NCBI GenBank assembly: GCA_013336285.1
Contig: JAAXTX010000006.1
Location: forward strand, 1-42,904
DNA from: Candidatus Moraniibacteriota bacterium
Lineage (GTDB): Bacteria > Patescibacteriota > Minisyncoccia > Moranbacterales > UBA1568
Direction: 5' to 3'
Length of the DNA stretch: 42,904 nt
Both the position numbers and the translations under genes were made by a program. A model generated the notes under the pieces. That model was not told the DNA's origin and did no database searches. It saw nothing but the letters and a program-made list of their open reading frames with translations. Each line of letters begins with the position of its first letter. Within the stretch, counting starts at the first letter, position 1. Shown in pieces: positions 10,153 through 19,086 of the stretch.

Positions 10153-10186
10153 ACGGCCAGATATGAAAATATCGGGCCGTTTTTTA
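10152..10186 (+). terminator. Intrinsic terminator
   Basis: AACGGCC a GATAT gaaa ATATC g GGCCGTT then TTTTT. Confidence 0.8.
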
Positions 10187-10384
10187 TGAAAATGATGACC
10201 GTATATATGAAGAATGATGTTATGATCCGTCCGATGTCAGACAGCAGTCATAAATCGGATGGATTTGATGACGAGCGCCTATAATCCGACCTCGGTCGCG
10301 GAGGGATTGAAAGCCGCAGTTCGAGAGAGGTCTCGATATCGGTACAAGACTTCATTTTTTTGACGATTCAGGTATACTGAGGGC

Positions 10385-11575
10385 ATGATCATAGGCATAG
10401 ACGCCTCATTTCTGCGGAAACCCGGTACCGGAATCGGGGTCGTGACGGAGCAGGCACTCCGGTTTTTGTCGCGTCTGCCGGAAGCCGCTCACCATCGTTT
10501 CATCCTCTATCTCGAGGAATACATCGATCCGCCCTTTGTGCTCCCTGGTAATTTCGAAAAGCATGTCTTTCTTCCGAAATGGACTCGCGACGATGTCCCT
10601 CGCCGCGTTTTATGGGAGCGAAAGGTCGCATTGAAAGCGATGGAAGACGGGTGCGATGCGTTCATCAGCCTTTCGCAGTCGGCGACCGTTTTTCAGAAAA
10701 AATCAAAAATACGACATATCATGGTCGTACACGATATCGTGCCGATCCTCTTCCCGGCGTATCGCGGAAAATTGACGAACCGGGTCCATTCCCGTGCGAT
10801 CATGGGCGCGATCGGTGCTGCCGATCGGATACTTGCCGTTTCGAAGATTACCAAGCGTGATCTCATACTCAACCTCGGTATTCCGGAGGATAAGATCGCG
10901 GTAGCGTATCCGGACTGCGCGCCGCGTTTCAGATTGCCCGTGGAAGAGGTCAAAACTGGCCGGGTCATGGAGCGTTACGGGCTTGTTCCCGGATATATCT
11001 ATCACGGGGGCGGTCTCGAGATCCGTAAGAATACCGGACGACTGTTGGAGGCGTACGCCGAACTGCGCAAGAAGCGTGACAATGCCCCCCCCCTTGTGAT
11101 TTCCGGAACGATACACGGGAAGCGGAACCGTCTTGCCACCGACGTGAAAGGTATAATCGGAAGACTCGGCATAAGCGGTCATGTGAAACTGCTCGGCTTC
11201 GTATCCGATGAGGACGTGCCGGCCCTGTATCGGGAGGCGCTTTTGTTCGCGTTCCCGTCACTCTATGAGGGATTCGGACTGCCGCTGGTCGAGGCATTTG
11301 CCATCGGAACCCCGGTTCTTGCCGGGCGCACCGCGGGTGCCGTGCCGGAAGTGGCGGGAACCGCCGCGATGCTTGTCGATACACAGGACGTTTCGGAAAT
11401 TATGGTCGGACTCGAAAAAATCATGGATGATGCGTCATTTCGTGAAACACTTATCGAACGGGGGAAAGAACGCGTGAAAGACTTCTCTTGGGAGACGTTT
11501 TCCGGGGCGCTCCTGTCAGAAGTCGTGTTCCAGACTGCTCAGTTCGATCCGGAGCGGAACACCGAAACCCTATGA
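10385..11575 (+). CDS. Glycosyltransferase family 4
   Basis: MIIGIDASFLRKPGTGIGVV, LPLVISGTIHGKRN-type core, SLYEGFGLPLVEAFAIGTPVLAG. Confidence 0.88.
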   Translation: MIIGIDASFLRKPGTGIGVVTEQALRFLSRLPEAAHHRFILYLEEYIDPPFVLPGNFEKHVFLPKWTRDDVPRRVLWERKVALKAMEDGCDAFISLSQSATVFQKKSKIRHIMVVHDIVPILFPAYRGKLTNRVHSRAIMGAIGAADRILAVSKITKRDLILNLGIPEDKIAVAYPDCAPRFRLPVEEVKTGRVMERYGLVPGYIYHGGGLEIRKNTGRLLEAYAELRKKRDNAPPLVISGTIHGKRNRLATDVKGIIGRLGISGHVKLLGFVSDEDVPALYREALLFAFPSLYEGFGLPLVEAFAIGTPVLAGRTAGAVPEVAGTAAMLVDTQDVSEIMVGLEKIMDDASFRETLIERGKERVKDFSWETFSGALLSEVVFQTAQFDPERNTETL

Positions 11576-13152
11576 ATTTTCAAAAATGGTTTCCAGTGAT
11601 AGCGATGTCTCCGATCGCGATGACGCTGCTCTTCGCGGGAGCCGCGCTCACGTTCATACTGCCGGTGTTTTCGTACCGAGGTTATCTGCCACTCGGTTCT
11701 ACCGACCTCGTCTTCCTTTTCTTTCTTACGGTTCTTGCGGCCACGTATCGGCCGGGATGGATTTTTCTCCTGCTCGTTTCGGTATTGCCGCTGGAGACGG
11801 TCGATCTGGCGCCGTCTTCGATCGGTTCCGGTATCCGTCCGTATCAGTTCCTGACACTTGCGATCGTCATCGGACTGATCGTACGGTTTCTCACTCGTCG
11901 ACCGTTGCCGGAACTCCCGCGTTTCGGTGCGGGTGATTTCTTGTTGTCGCTCGTACCGATCGGATCCCTGGTTGCCGTAATAAACGCTTCGGAGCCACTT
12001 ACCGCTCTCCGTTTTTCCGTCATCCTGTTTTCATTCTACGGTCTGTATTTCCTGTTCAGGATTTTCGTGCGCACTTCCGAGGATATCGGCAGAATATTGC
12101 CGTTCGTGATCGTTTCGGCGATCGCGACCGTTTTTTTCGCCATTGTGCAGAACATATTGTTTCTCGGCGGGAACGGAACGTACGAAGTTATGCCGGGAAG
12201 ACCGAACGCATCTTTCGCCGAGCCTGATTGGCTCGGCATGTTTCTCGTTCTTTCACTGACGACGCTTCTCTCGGTCGGGTATATGATCGCCGCGCGCACC
12301 GAATCAATGTTCGGGTTCCTCCGGATGAAACGCTCGATTCTCCTCTTCGTCGCAAGTACGGCGGTGATCGCGGCGCTTATCATTGCGGTCAGCCGAAGCG
12401 CGTGGCTTGGGGCTGTTATCGCGTCGGTCGTCGTCATCGGTGCATCGTTCATAGCGGGTCGCCGACAGACCGCAACGGTATTGATTCTCTTTTTCGGTGT
12501 TTCGGCGATCCTTTCTTCGATACTCGTATTCGCCGTTCCTCTTACTGATTTCGATCTTTTTGGTCGGGCCGGCAGCGTCGGGTCGGGTCTTCAGACCATT
12601 ACGGTTTCCTGCGGATCCGAAACGGTCCTTCCGGATCGGATACGTTCCGTCGACGAACTCGCATCGCGAGGCTGCAGGCATATCAATCTCGACGAAATAG
12701 ACTTCGAACGTTCGGCGGATCGGTTCGTGACTACGATAAAGCGGGATGATCCAAATGTTTCAATTCGAAAGAAAATATACGAACAGTCGATCTCGCTCGG
12801 ATCGGAACACCCGGTTCTCGGGGTCGGGTGGGGGACCGTATCCGGCGTTCTTGGAGCCGATGAACGCGGAGCAGGCCTGAACGCAAGTGATGTATTTCTT
12901 GAAATCTGGCTTGGGAGCGGTCTCGTCGGTATTTTCGGATTTATAAGTTTTCTTATTCTTCTCGCGATTCGAGCGGTAAGGGACTTCTTCTTTTCGTGTG
13001 GAGTGTTTCCGTTGTTCCTCATCGCCACATTCGCCGGGTTGACTGTCTTTAATCTCTTTAATTCCGGCATCTTACTCGGATTTTTTTGGGCATTGCTTGG
13101 TATTTCCGGTTCGTATATATTCCATGAGGCGGATTTTTCCGAAACGCTATGA
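11572..13152 (+). CDS. O-antigen ligase/polymerase-like membrane protein
   Basis: Polytopic; NASFAEPDWLGMFLVLSLTTLLSVGY, SRSAWLGAVIA and HPVLGVGWGTVSGV are typical of the Wzy/WaaL family; ATGA overlap with the upstream gene. Confidence 0.82.
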   Translation: MNFQKWFPVIAMSPIAMTLLFAGAALTFILPVFSYRGYLPLGSTDLVFLFFLTVLAATYRPGWIFLLLVSVLPLETVDLAPSSIGSGIRPYQFLTLAIVIGLIVRFLTRRPLPELPRFGAGDFLLSLVPIGSLVAVINASEPLTALRFSVILFSFYGLYFLFRIFVRTSEDIGRILPFVIVSAIATVFFAIVQNILFLGGNGTYEVMPGRPNASFAEPDWLGMFLVLSLTTLLSVGYMIAARTESMFGFLRMKRSILLFVASTAVIAALIIAVSRSAWLGAVIASVVVIGASFIAGRRQTATVLILFFGVSAILSSILVFAVPLTDFDLFGRAGSVGSGLQTITVSCGSETVLPDRIRSVDELASRGCRHINLDEIDFERSADRFVTTIKRDDPNVSIRKKIYEQSISLGSEHPVLGVGWGTVSGVLGADERGAGLNASDVFLEIWLGSGLVGIFGFISFLILLAIRAVRDFFFSCGVFPLFLIATFAGLTVFNLFNSGILLGFFWALLGISGSYIFHEADFSETL

Positions 13153-14309
13153 GAACCATCGCTATCGACATCCGACTCATCGGGCAGAACCGTACGGGGG
13201 ACGAATCGGTTTTTCGCAACCTCTTCCGGGAAGTCCTGGCTATCGATCGAGATAACCGTTATCTCCTGTTGACGGACCGCGACGATGAGAAAACGTTTCA
13301 TGTGATAATTGAAGCGCTTGGCATGAATGGAAGGCTTCCGGACAATGCGGAAGTCGTCACGCTTCACTCAGGGAGCCGATATACATGGAATTTCGTTTAC
13401 CTACCGATATTCTTCCTGCGTAGAAAGGTTGATATCTTTCATACTCAATACATTCTGCCGGCATTCATTCCGCGCCGGACGAAAGTCGTGACTCATATCC
13501 ATGATGTCTCGTTCTGCGCCTTTCCCGATTTCATCGGAAAGTCGGACCGTATCTTCCTTTCGACCTTCATTCCTCGGACAATGCGCAAGTCGGACCTAAT
13601 TATCGCGCCGTCTGATTTTACCAAGGCGGAGATCGTACGGCGATATGGGAAATCCGCGGAACAGATCGCCGTGGTTCCGAACGCCGTGGACCCGTCGTTT
13701 CTCACTGATCCGACCATTGTCGATATGGAACGTGCCGCCTTGCGAAACGGTCTGCCTGAATCGTTTGTGCTGTCAGTCGGAACGATGCAGCCGCGAAAGA
13801 ACATACCGCTTCTCGTGAAAGCATTCGCGGAGATTCGGAAGGATTTTCCGGATCTGTCACTCGTCCTTATCGGCAGCAAGGGCGGGCGGCATTATGATAC
13901 CGGGATTGACGAGATGATCCGGGAGACGGGAATCGTCGATGCGGTCGTATTCCCCGGGTATGTCCCTCAGGAAGATATGCCGGCCGTGTACGGTCTTTCC
14001 AAGATGCTCGTATTTCCATCGCTTTACGAAGGATTCGGCATCCCGCTGCTTGAGGGATTCGCCGCCGGAGCGCCGGTAGCCGCTTCGGACATCCCTCCGT
14101 TCCGAGAAGTCGGTGGTGAGGCGGTGCTCTATTTCGACCCGACGAACGTTGCCAGTTGTGTTGAATCATTGTATACTCTCCTCACCGATGCAAATACGCG
14201 GGAACGGTGCGGACGGTCCGGAAAGGAACGGCTCGTTCGGTACTCCTGGGCCGAGAGCGCCCGGGCATTGATTTCGTGCTATGAATCGATAACGAGTCTT
14301 AAATCGTGA
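13149..14309 (+). CDS. Glycosyltransferase family 4
   Basis: MRTIAIDIRLIGQNRTGDESV, VGTMQPRKNIPLLVKAF, PSLYEGFGIPLLEGFAAGAPVAASD. Confidence 0.9.
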   Translation: MRTIAIDIRLIGQNRTGDESVFRNLFREVLAIDRDNRYLLLTDRDDEKTFHVIIEALGMNGRLPDNAEVVTLHSGSRYTWNFVYLPIFFLRRKVDIFHTQYILPAFIPRRTKVVTHIHDVSFCAFPDFIGKSDRIFLSTFIPRTMRKSDLIIAPSDFTKAEIVRRYGKSAEQIAVVPNAVDPSFLTDPTIVDMERAALRNGLPESFVLSVGTMQPRKNIPLLVKAFAEIRKDFPDLSLVLIGSKGGRHYDTGIDEMIRETGIVDAVVFPGYVPQEDMPAVYGLSKMLVFPSLYEGFGIPLLEGFAAGAPVAASDIPPFREVGGEAVLYFDPTNVASCVESLYTLLTDANTRERCGRSGKERLVRYSWAESARALISCYESITSLKS

Positions 14310-14325
14310 ATTTCTGGTATAAAAT

Positions 14326-15522
14326 ATGAATAATCCTTTCAAGAAGAAAACCGGCCTCCCGGGGGTTACCGGGATGAAAAAACACCACAAAATCCTGATT
14401 GCGGTCGTCGCGGTCGTCGCGACCATAGCGGTAGTCGGCGGTTTTTTTCTGTGGCGGGCAGGTTCGATCATGCAGAAGATTTCCGGCGGAAAAGGTAATA
14501 TCTTTTCGAACGTGATCAAATCACTTCCAGGAACTGAGTCAAAGCTAAAAGGTGAAGCGGATGGTCGGATCAATATACTGCTGCTCGGGGAGCGTGGTGA
14601 ACACGTCGATGGCGGAGGTCTGCTGACGGACACGATCATGGTGCTTTCCATTCATCCTTCCTCGGGTGAGGGGGATATGCCGAAAGCATCGCTCGTATCG
14701 ATTCCGCGCGATCTCTATGTGACCGTGCCGGGAACATCGGACAAACAGAAGATCAACGCCGTTCATTACTATGGCGAACAGAAGGGTAAGGGTCAGGGGA
14801 TGGAATACATGAAACAGATCATCTCGGATGTCACCGGTCAGTCGATCCAGTATGCGATGGTAATCAACTTCAAAGGATTCGAGGATCTCGTGGATGCCGT
14901 AGGCGGCGTAACGGTGCATCTCGATCAGGCATTCGCCGAGGGGCTTCAATTCCATGAGCCGCAGGTTTGCGATCCGTATATATATACTGTTCCGACTAAG
15001 CCGGCACAGTACCAGTTTAAGTACTATGTTCGCAAAGACGGAACGAAATATGTCACGGCACAGTATGCCCTTTGTTACAACAAGGACGAGGAGTGCGGTG
15101 GTGTGTTCTCGCTCCCGGCCGGAGACAATCAGCTGAACGGGGAACAGGCGCTCTGCTATGCACGGGCCAGAAAGACCTCAAACGATTTCGAACGCGCGAA
15201 ACGTCAGCAGGAAGTCATCAAACTTATTAAGGCAAAGGCGCTTTCAGCCGGTCTTCTGACCGATTTCTCCAAGGTCGACGGGATGATGTCGAGTCTCGGT
15301 GAAAATGTCCGCACCGATATGGAAGGTTGGGAGTTGAAGCGTCTATTCGACATCTATCAGAAACTCGGCGATGCCCCGTTGCAGCAAAAGGTGCTCGATA
15401 CGTCCGAAGAAGGACTGTTGTACTTCCCAAGTCAGGATCTGTATCCCGGAGCCGGTTCGATTATCCTGCCGATCGGGGATTCATACGACCGAATCCGCGA
15501 GTTGTTCAAGAGTCTGCCCTAA
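14326..15522 (+). CDS. LytR-CpsA-Psr (LCP) family protein
   Basis: N-terminal TM, INILLLGERG, LTDTIMVLSIHP, ASLVSIPRDLYVTVPG, INFKGFEDLVDAVGGVTV, YARARKTSNDFERAKRQQEVI. Confidence 0.93.
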   Translation: MNNPFKKKTGLPGVTGMKKHHKILIAVVAVVATIAVVGGFFLWRAGSIMQKISGGKGNIFSNVIKSLPGTESKLKGEADGRINILLLGERGEHVDGGGLLTDTIMVLSIHPSSGEGDMPKASLVSIPRDLYVTVPGTSDKQKINAVHYYGEQKGKGQGMEYMKQIISDVTGQSIQYAMVINFKGFEDLVDAVGGVTVHLDQAFAEGLQFHEPQVCDPYIYTVPTKPAQYQFKYYVRKDGTKYVTAQYALCYNKDEECGGVFSLPAGDNQLNGEQALCYARARKTSNDFERAKRQQEVIKLIKAKALSAGLLTDFSKVDGMMSSLGENVRTDMEGWELKRLFDIYQKLGDAPLQQKVLDTSEEGLLYFPSQDLYPGAGSIILPIGDSYDRIRELFKSLP

Positions 15523-15542
15523 GTCCGATATCCGGTCGTCCC

Positions 15543-16361
15543 ATGGCGTCACCGAAGCTCTCCATAGCGATCAACAGCTATAAGAATCCGGAACTGCTCC
15601 GACTCTGTCTCGAGTCGGTTTTCCGGTTCGTGAACGATATCGACTTCGAAGTGCTTGTCGTCGACAGCGCGACGGAAGAAGATACCAGGCTGGTCATGGC
15701 GGATTTCCCTCAGGTACGTTTCTTTCCCAACGATCGAAATGTCGGTTTCGTAGTGCTGCTCAACCGATCTTTGAAAGAGTCGAGAGGAGAATACATGTTT
15801 CTGATAAATCATGACATCATCCTGACAGAAGGCATCGTCCCGGCGCTTCTTCGTCGCATGGAATCAGATCCGGATATCGGCATTCTCGCTCCAAGACAGA
15901 TAAATTTCAATGGAAGCGATCAGGTGTCGTGTTTCAGATTCTATCGTCCATGGACAATAGTCTTCCGGAGGACATTCCTCGGCAAATTTCCTTTCGGACG
16001 CAGACATCTCGATTGGTTCCTGATGCGCGATTATGATCGGAAAGAGCCTCGGCAGGTCGATTGGATCATGGGGTCGGCTCTGTTCGTCCGTCATTCCGCC
16101 GCCTTGTCGGTCGGCCCGATGGATACGCGTTTCTTTATGTATATGGAGGACGTGGACTGGTGTCGACGTTTTTGGGATCTTGGTCTGAAAGTCATCTATG
16201 TTCCTTCGGTTTCAGTATTTCATTATCACGGGAAAGGAAGTGCCCGTGGCGGGTTCGTCGGTTCGCTTCTCCTGAATCGTCTGACATGGTACCATATAAC
16301 GAGCGCGGCGAAGTATTTCCTGAAATATCTCGGTAAACCGTTGCCGAAACACGAAGAATGA
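15543..16361 (+). CDS. Glycosyltransferase family 2 (rhamnosyltransferase-like)
   Basis: LSIAINSYKNPELLRLCLESV, NVGFVVLLNRSLKESRGEYMFLINHDI, GPMDTRFFMYMEDVDWCRRFWDLG. Confidence 0.9.
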   Translation: MASPKLSIAINSYKNPELLRLCLESVFRFVNDIDFEVLVVDSATEEDTRLVMADFPQVRFFPNDRNVGFVVLLNRSLKESRGEYMFLINHDIILTEGIVPALLRRMESDPDIGILAPRQINFNGSDQVSCFRFYRPWTIVFRRTFLGKFPFGRRHLDWFLMRDYDRKEPRQVDWIMGSALFVRHSAALSVGPMDTRFFMYMEDVDWCRRFWDLGLKVIYVPSVSVFHYHGKGSARGGFVGSLLLNRLTWYHITSAAKYFLKYLGKPLPKHEE

Positions 16362-17686
16362 ACATCATTATGGATACGGATGAACGACTTTCCCCCGGAG
16401 AGGAGGCAAAACCGCCAGAGACGTCGCAACCCGAAATGCTAGAGCGGAAGAACAGGCGGATGGTCGGGAAAATACTCCGGATTTTTTTTCTGGGCGCCGC
16501 TTTGTTCGTCTCATATCGATACGGATTCTATCAGGGGCATGGCGGAAGTGTTACGGCAACAACGGAAGCTGGCATCCCATTGGACAGTGCTGTTTTTTCG
16601 AATACGGATCCGAATGGAAGGAATATCGACTTCGCGCTTTTTTGGAAGGTATGGGACATCCTTAAGGAGAAATACGTTGATCGGGCCCATCTCGATGCCC
16701 AAAAGCTTTTCTATGGGGCGATAAAGGGAATGCTCGCGGCTACGGGTGATTCATATACGACTTTTTTCGATCCCGAGGAACAAAAATCCTTCAACGAGGA
16801 TATGTCCGGAAAATTTGAGGGTATCGGGGCGGAGATGGGTATCCGTGATGAGGTATTGACGATCATCGCGCCGCTTGATGGTGCGCCTGCGGAATTGGCA
16901 GGTCTTCGTCCGAATGACAAGATACTGAAGATAGACGGGGAGAAGACGACGAATCTGAGTCTCGAAGAAGCAGTCGCGAAAATTCGTGGTCAGAAAGGAA
17001 CAAATGTCACACTGACCATATTCCGGGAAGGAGAGGAGGAATCGCGTGATGTTTCGGTGACCCGCGACGTAATTAACGTCAAGAGCGTGAAGTTTACCAT
17101 GCGCGACGATGGCATCGCCGTGCTTAGAGTGAGTCGGTTCGGAGATGAAACTGACGGCGAATACTATGCCGTAGTAACCGATGTGGTAACAAAAAATCCG
17201 AAAGGAATAATACTTGATCTACGGAGCAACCCGGGTGGTTTGCTTAATACCGCGGTATCGATCGCGAGTCTCATGCTTCCTGCCGACAAGACGGTCGTAA
17301 TCGAGGAAAACGGGAAAGGCGAACGAAAAACCGAGCAGACTCTCGGTGGCGACAAATTGTCGGGAATTCCGACGGTCGTCCTGATTGATGAAGGGAGCGC
17401 GAGCGCGTCGGAGATACTTGCCGGCGCTCTTCGGGAGAACCGCGAGGATGTCGTCCTGGTTGGCAAGAAGTCTTATGGCAAGGGCTCCGTCCAGGAACTG
17501 ATTCCTGTCGGTAAGGATGTGTCCGTTAAGGTTACGATCGCGCGATGGCTTACCCCGAACGGAAACCAGATCAACGAGAAGGGAATAACACCGGACGATG
17601 TCGTGAATATCACCCTTGACGATATCAAGGCCGGACGGGATCCCCAATTGGACAAGGCGGCCGAAAAACTAAACGGAAGGACATAG
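16358..17686 (+). CDS. S41 family C-terminal processing peptidase
   Basis: TM anchor, PDZ (FEGIGAEMGIRDEVLTIIAPLDGAPAELAGLRPNDKILKIDG), GIILDLRSNPGGLLNTAV, IDEGSASASEILAGAL, GKKSYGKGSVQ. Confidence 0.93.
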   Translation: MNIIMDTDERLSPGEEAKPPETSQPEMLERKNRRMVGKILRIFFLGAALFVSYRYGFYQGHGGSVTATTEAGIPLDSAVFSNTDPNGRNIDFALFWKVWDILKEKYVDRAHLDAQKLFYGAIKGMLAATGDSYTTFFDPEEQKSFNEDMSGKFEGIGAEMGIRDEVLTIIAPLDGAPAELAGLRPNDKILKIDGEKTTNLSLEEAVAKIRGQKGTNVTLTIFREGEEESRDVSVTRDVINVKSVKFTMRDDGIAVLRVSRFGDETDGEYYAVVTDVVTKNPKGIILDLRSNPGGLLNTAVSIASLMLPADKTVVIEENGKGERKTEQTLGGDKLSGIPTVVLIDEGSASASEILAGALRENREDVVLVGKKSYGKGSVQELIPVGKDVSVKVTIARWLTPNGNQINEKGITPDDVVNITLDDIKAGRDPQLDKAAEKLNGRT

Positions 17687-17842
17687 GATCCGTCCCCACC
17701 ATATTCCATTGGGCGCATATGTACCGACGGAATCATTTCAGGAACACGAGCAGACCCGTACTCAGATACTGAGGGATCTGATATCGCAGTCAGAAAAAAG
17801 GATCGACGCGGAGTTTGAGAGAACCTCGAATACGTGGCCGGA

Positions 17843-18084
17843 ATGTTTCGATTCAAGTCCTTTTTCGATAAAACGACAGCATCCGGATCTGTCATGGAGA
17901 AGGAATCGGGTACTGAAAAGCTAGAACAAATGAAAGCGAGTTGATCGCACAGAAAGATAGGCTACACGAAATCAAGATAGTCTACTCGGATAAGGAACAG
18001 ACACCGCCGGAAGCGGTAAGACTGGAATATATCAGGGCACTTGATATCTTAATAGATAGCCACAATCACCAAGATGTTCGATGA
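17843..18084 (+). pseudogene. Interrupted or two-part small ORF upstream of the ITPase-like gene
   Basis: 17843-17944 reads MFRFKSFF...EQMKAS*; -1 frame continues LIAQKDRLHEIKIVYSDKEQTPPEAVRLEYIRALDILIDSHNHQDVR* to 18084, overlapping the next start. Confidence 0.35.
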
Positions 18085-18641
18085 TGATACATGTCCGTAT
18101 GGATTCGATCACATTTATTACCGGGAATCCCGGAAAGGTCAACGAAGTCCGACGGTATCTGGATTATGATATCGACCATATTCCTCTTGATCTTCCCGAG
18201 ATACAATCACTCTCTTCACGTGATATCGTCGAAGACAAGGCGTGGCGCGCATACCGTGAAATCGGACGGCCCGTCCTTGTCGAGGACGTTTCTTTCGTCG
18301 TTCATTCGCTCGGAGGGCTTCCGGGACCGCTTATTAAATGGTTCGAGAAGGCGATCGGATTAGAGGGACTTTGCAGAATGGCGGACGGGAAAGATCGTTC
18401 GTGCACGGCTTCCATTCTTTACGGATATTGCGATGGGAAACGCGTCCTGTTCGCGGAAGGTGAGATGAGAGGCATCGTCGCCGACATGCCAAGGGGCGAA
18501 AACAGCTTCGGGTGGGCCCCGATCTTTATCGGAGAAAGCATGGATCGGACGTATGCCGAATTATCCATCGAAGAACAGGAAATTATTTCATATCGCAAAA
18601 AGGCTCTTGAAAAGATGAAACGACTTCTGCTTACGCGATAG
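18081..18641 (+). CDS. Non-canonical purine NTP pyrophosphatase (RdgB/HAM1-like)
   Basis: ITFITGNPGKVNEVRRYL, LVEDVSFVV, GLPGPLIKWF, FGWAPIFI. Confidence 0.85.
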   Translation: MMIHVRMDSITFITGNPGKVNEVRRYLDYDIDHIPLDLPEIQSLSSRDIVEDKAWRAYREIGRPVLVEDVSFVVHSLGGLPGPLIKWFEKAIGLEGLCRMADGKDRSCTASILYGYCDGKRVLFAEGEMRGIVADMPRGENSFGWAPIFIGESMDRTYAELSIEEQEIISYRKKALEKMKRLLLTR

Positions 18642-18670
18642 CGGTCGTCCGTGCCCGGTTGCTACCCTGA

Positions 18671-18697
18671 TTAGCACCCCTTGACTGGGAGTGCTAA
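18671..18697. promoter_or_regulatory. CIRCE element (HrcA operator)
   Basis: TTAGCACCC-N9-GAGTGCTAA, one mismatch to consensus TTAGCACTC-N9-GAGTGCTAA, directly upstream of groES. Confidence 0.92.
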
Positions 18698-18709
18698 TTT
18701 TCTTAGAAT
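18681..18709 (+). promoter_or_regulatory. Sigma70-type groES promoter overlapping CIRCE
   Basis: TTGACT-N17-TAGAAT. Confidence 0.75.
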
Positions 18710-18730
18710 GCTATATGTGATAATCAGTAA

Positions 18731-19018
18731 ATGACAGCTATGTCGACAACGAATGTTAGGCCGCTTGGTGAGAATGTACTGATCGCACCTGAGAAACCGG
18801 AGAAGAAAACGACCGCCGGCATATATCTTCCGGATAACGCCTCGGAAGAACGCCCGCAGCAGGGCAAGGTTATCGGGATCGGCGACAGCGAAAAGATCAA
18901 GGTGAAAAAAGGGCAGACCGTTATCTATACCCGATACGGTGGGACGGAGGTTAAGATTGACGGGGAAGACTACCTCATCGTCACCGTAAAGGATTTGCTC
19001 GCCGTCGTGGAAAGGTAG
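18731..19018 (+). CDS. groES: Co-chaperonin GroES
   Basis: VRPLGENVLIAPEKPEKKTTAGIYLPDNASEERPQQGKVIGIG...DGEDYLIVTVKDLLAVVE. Confidence 0.95.
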   Translation: MTAMSTTNVRPLGENVLIAPEKPEKKTTAGIYLPDNASEERPQQGKVIGIGDSEKIKVKKGQTVIYTRYGGTEVKIDGEDYLIVTVKDLLAVVER

Positions 19019-19036
19019 GAAGAATGGAACGCAAAA

Positions 19037-19063
19037 AAACAACCCCGCTTAGCGGGGTTGTTT
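19037..19063. terminator. Bidirectional intrinsic terminator
   Basis: AAACAACCCCGC tta GCGGGGTTGTTT between convergent genes. Confidence 0.85.
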
Positions 19064-19086
19064 GTAAGCTGTTAGGAAGAAACGTA

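Noticed and set aside
16484-16491. T8 tract in the S41 peptidase gene as a phase-variation tract
   Set aside because: It encodes part of the hydrophobic TM segment (Ile/Phe codons), where T-rich runs are expected by composition.
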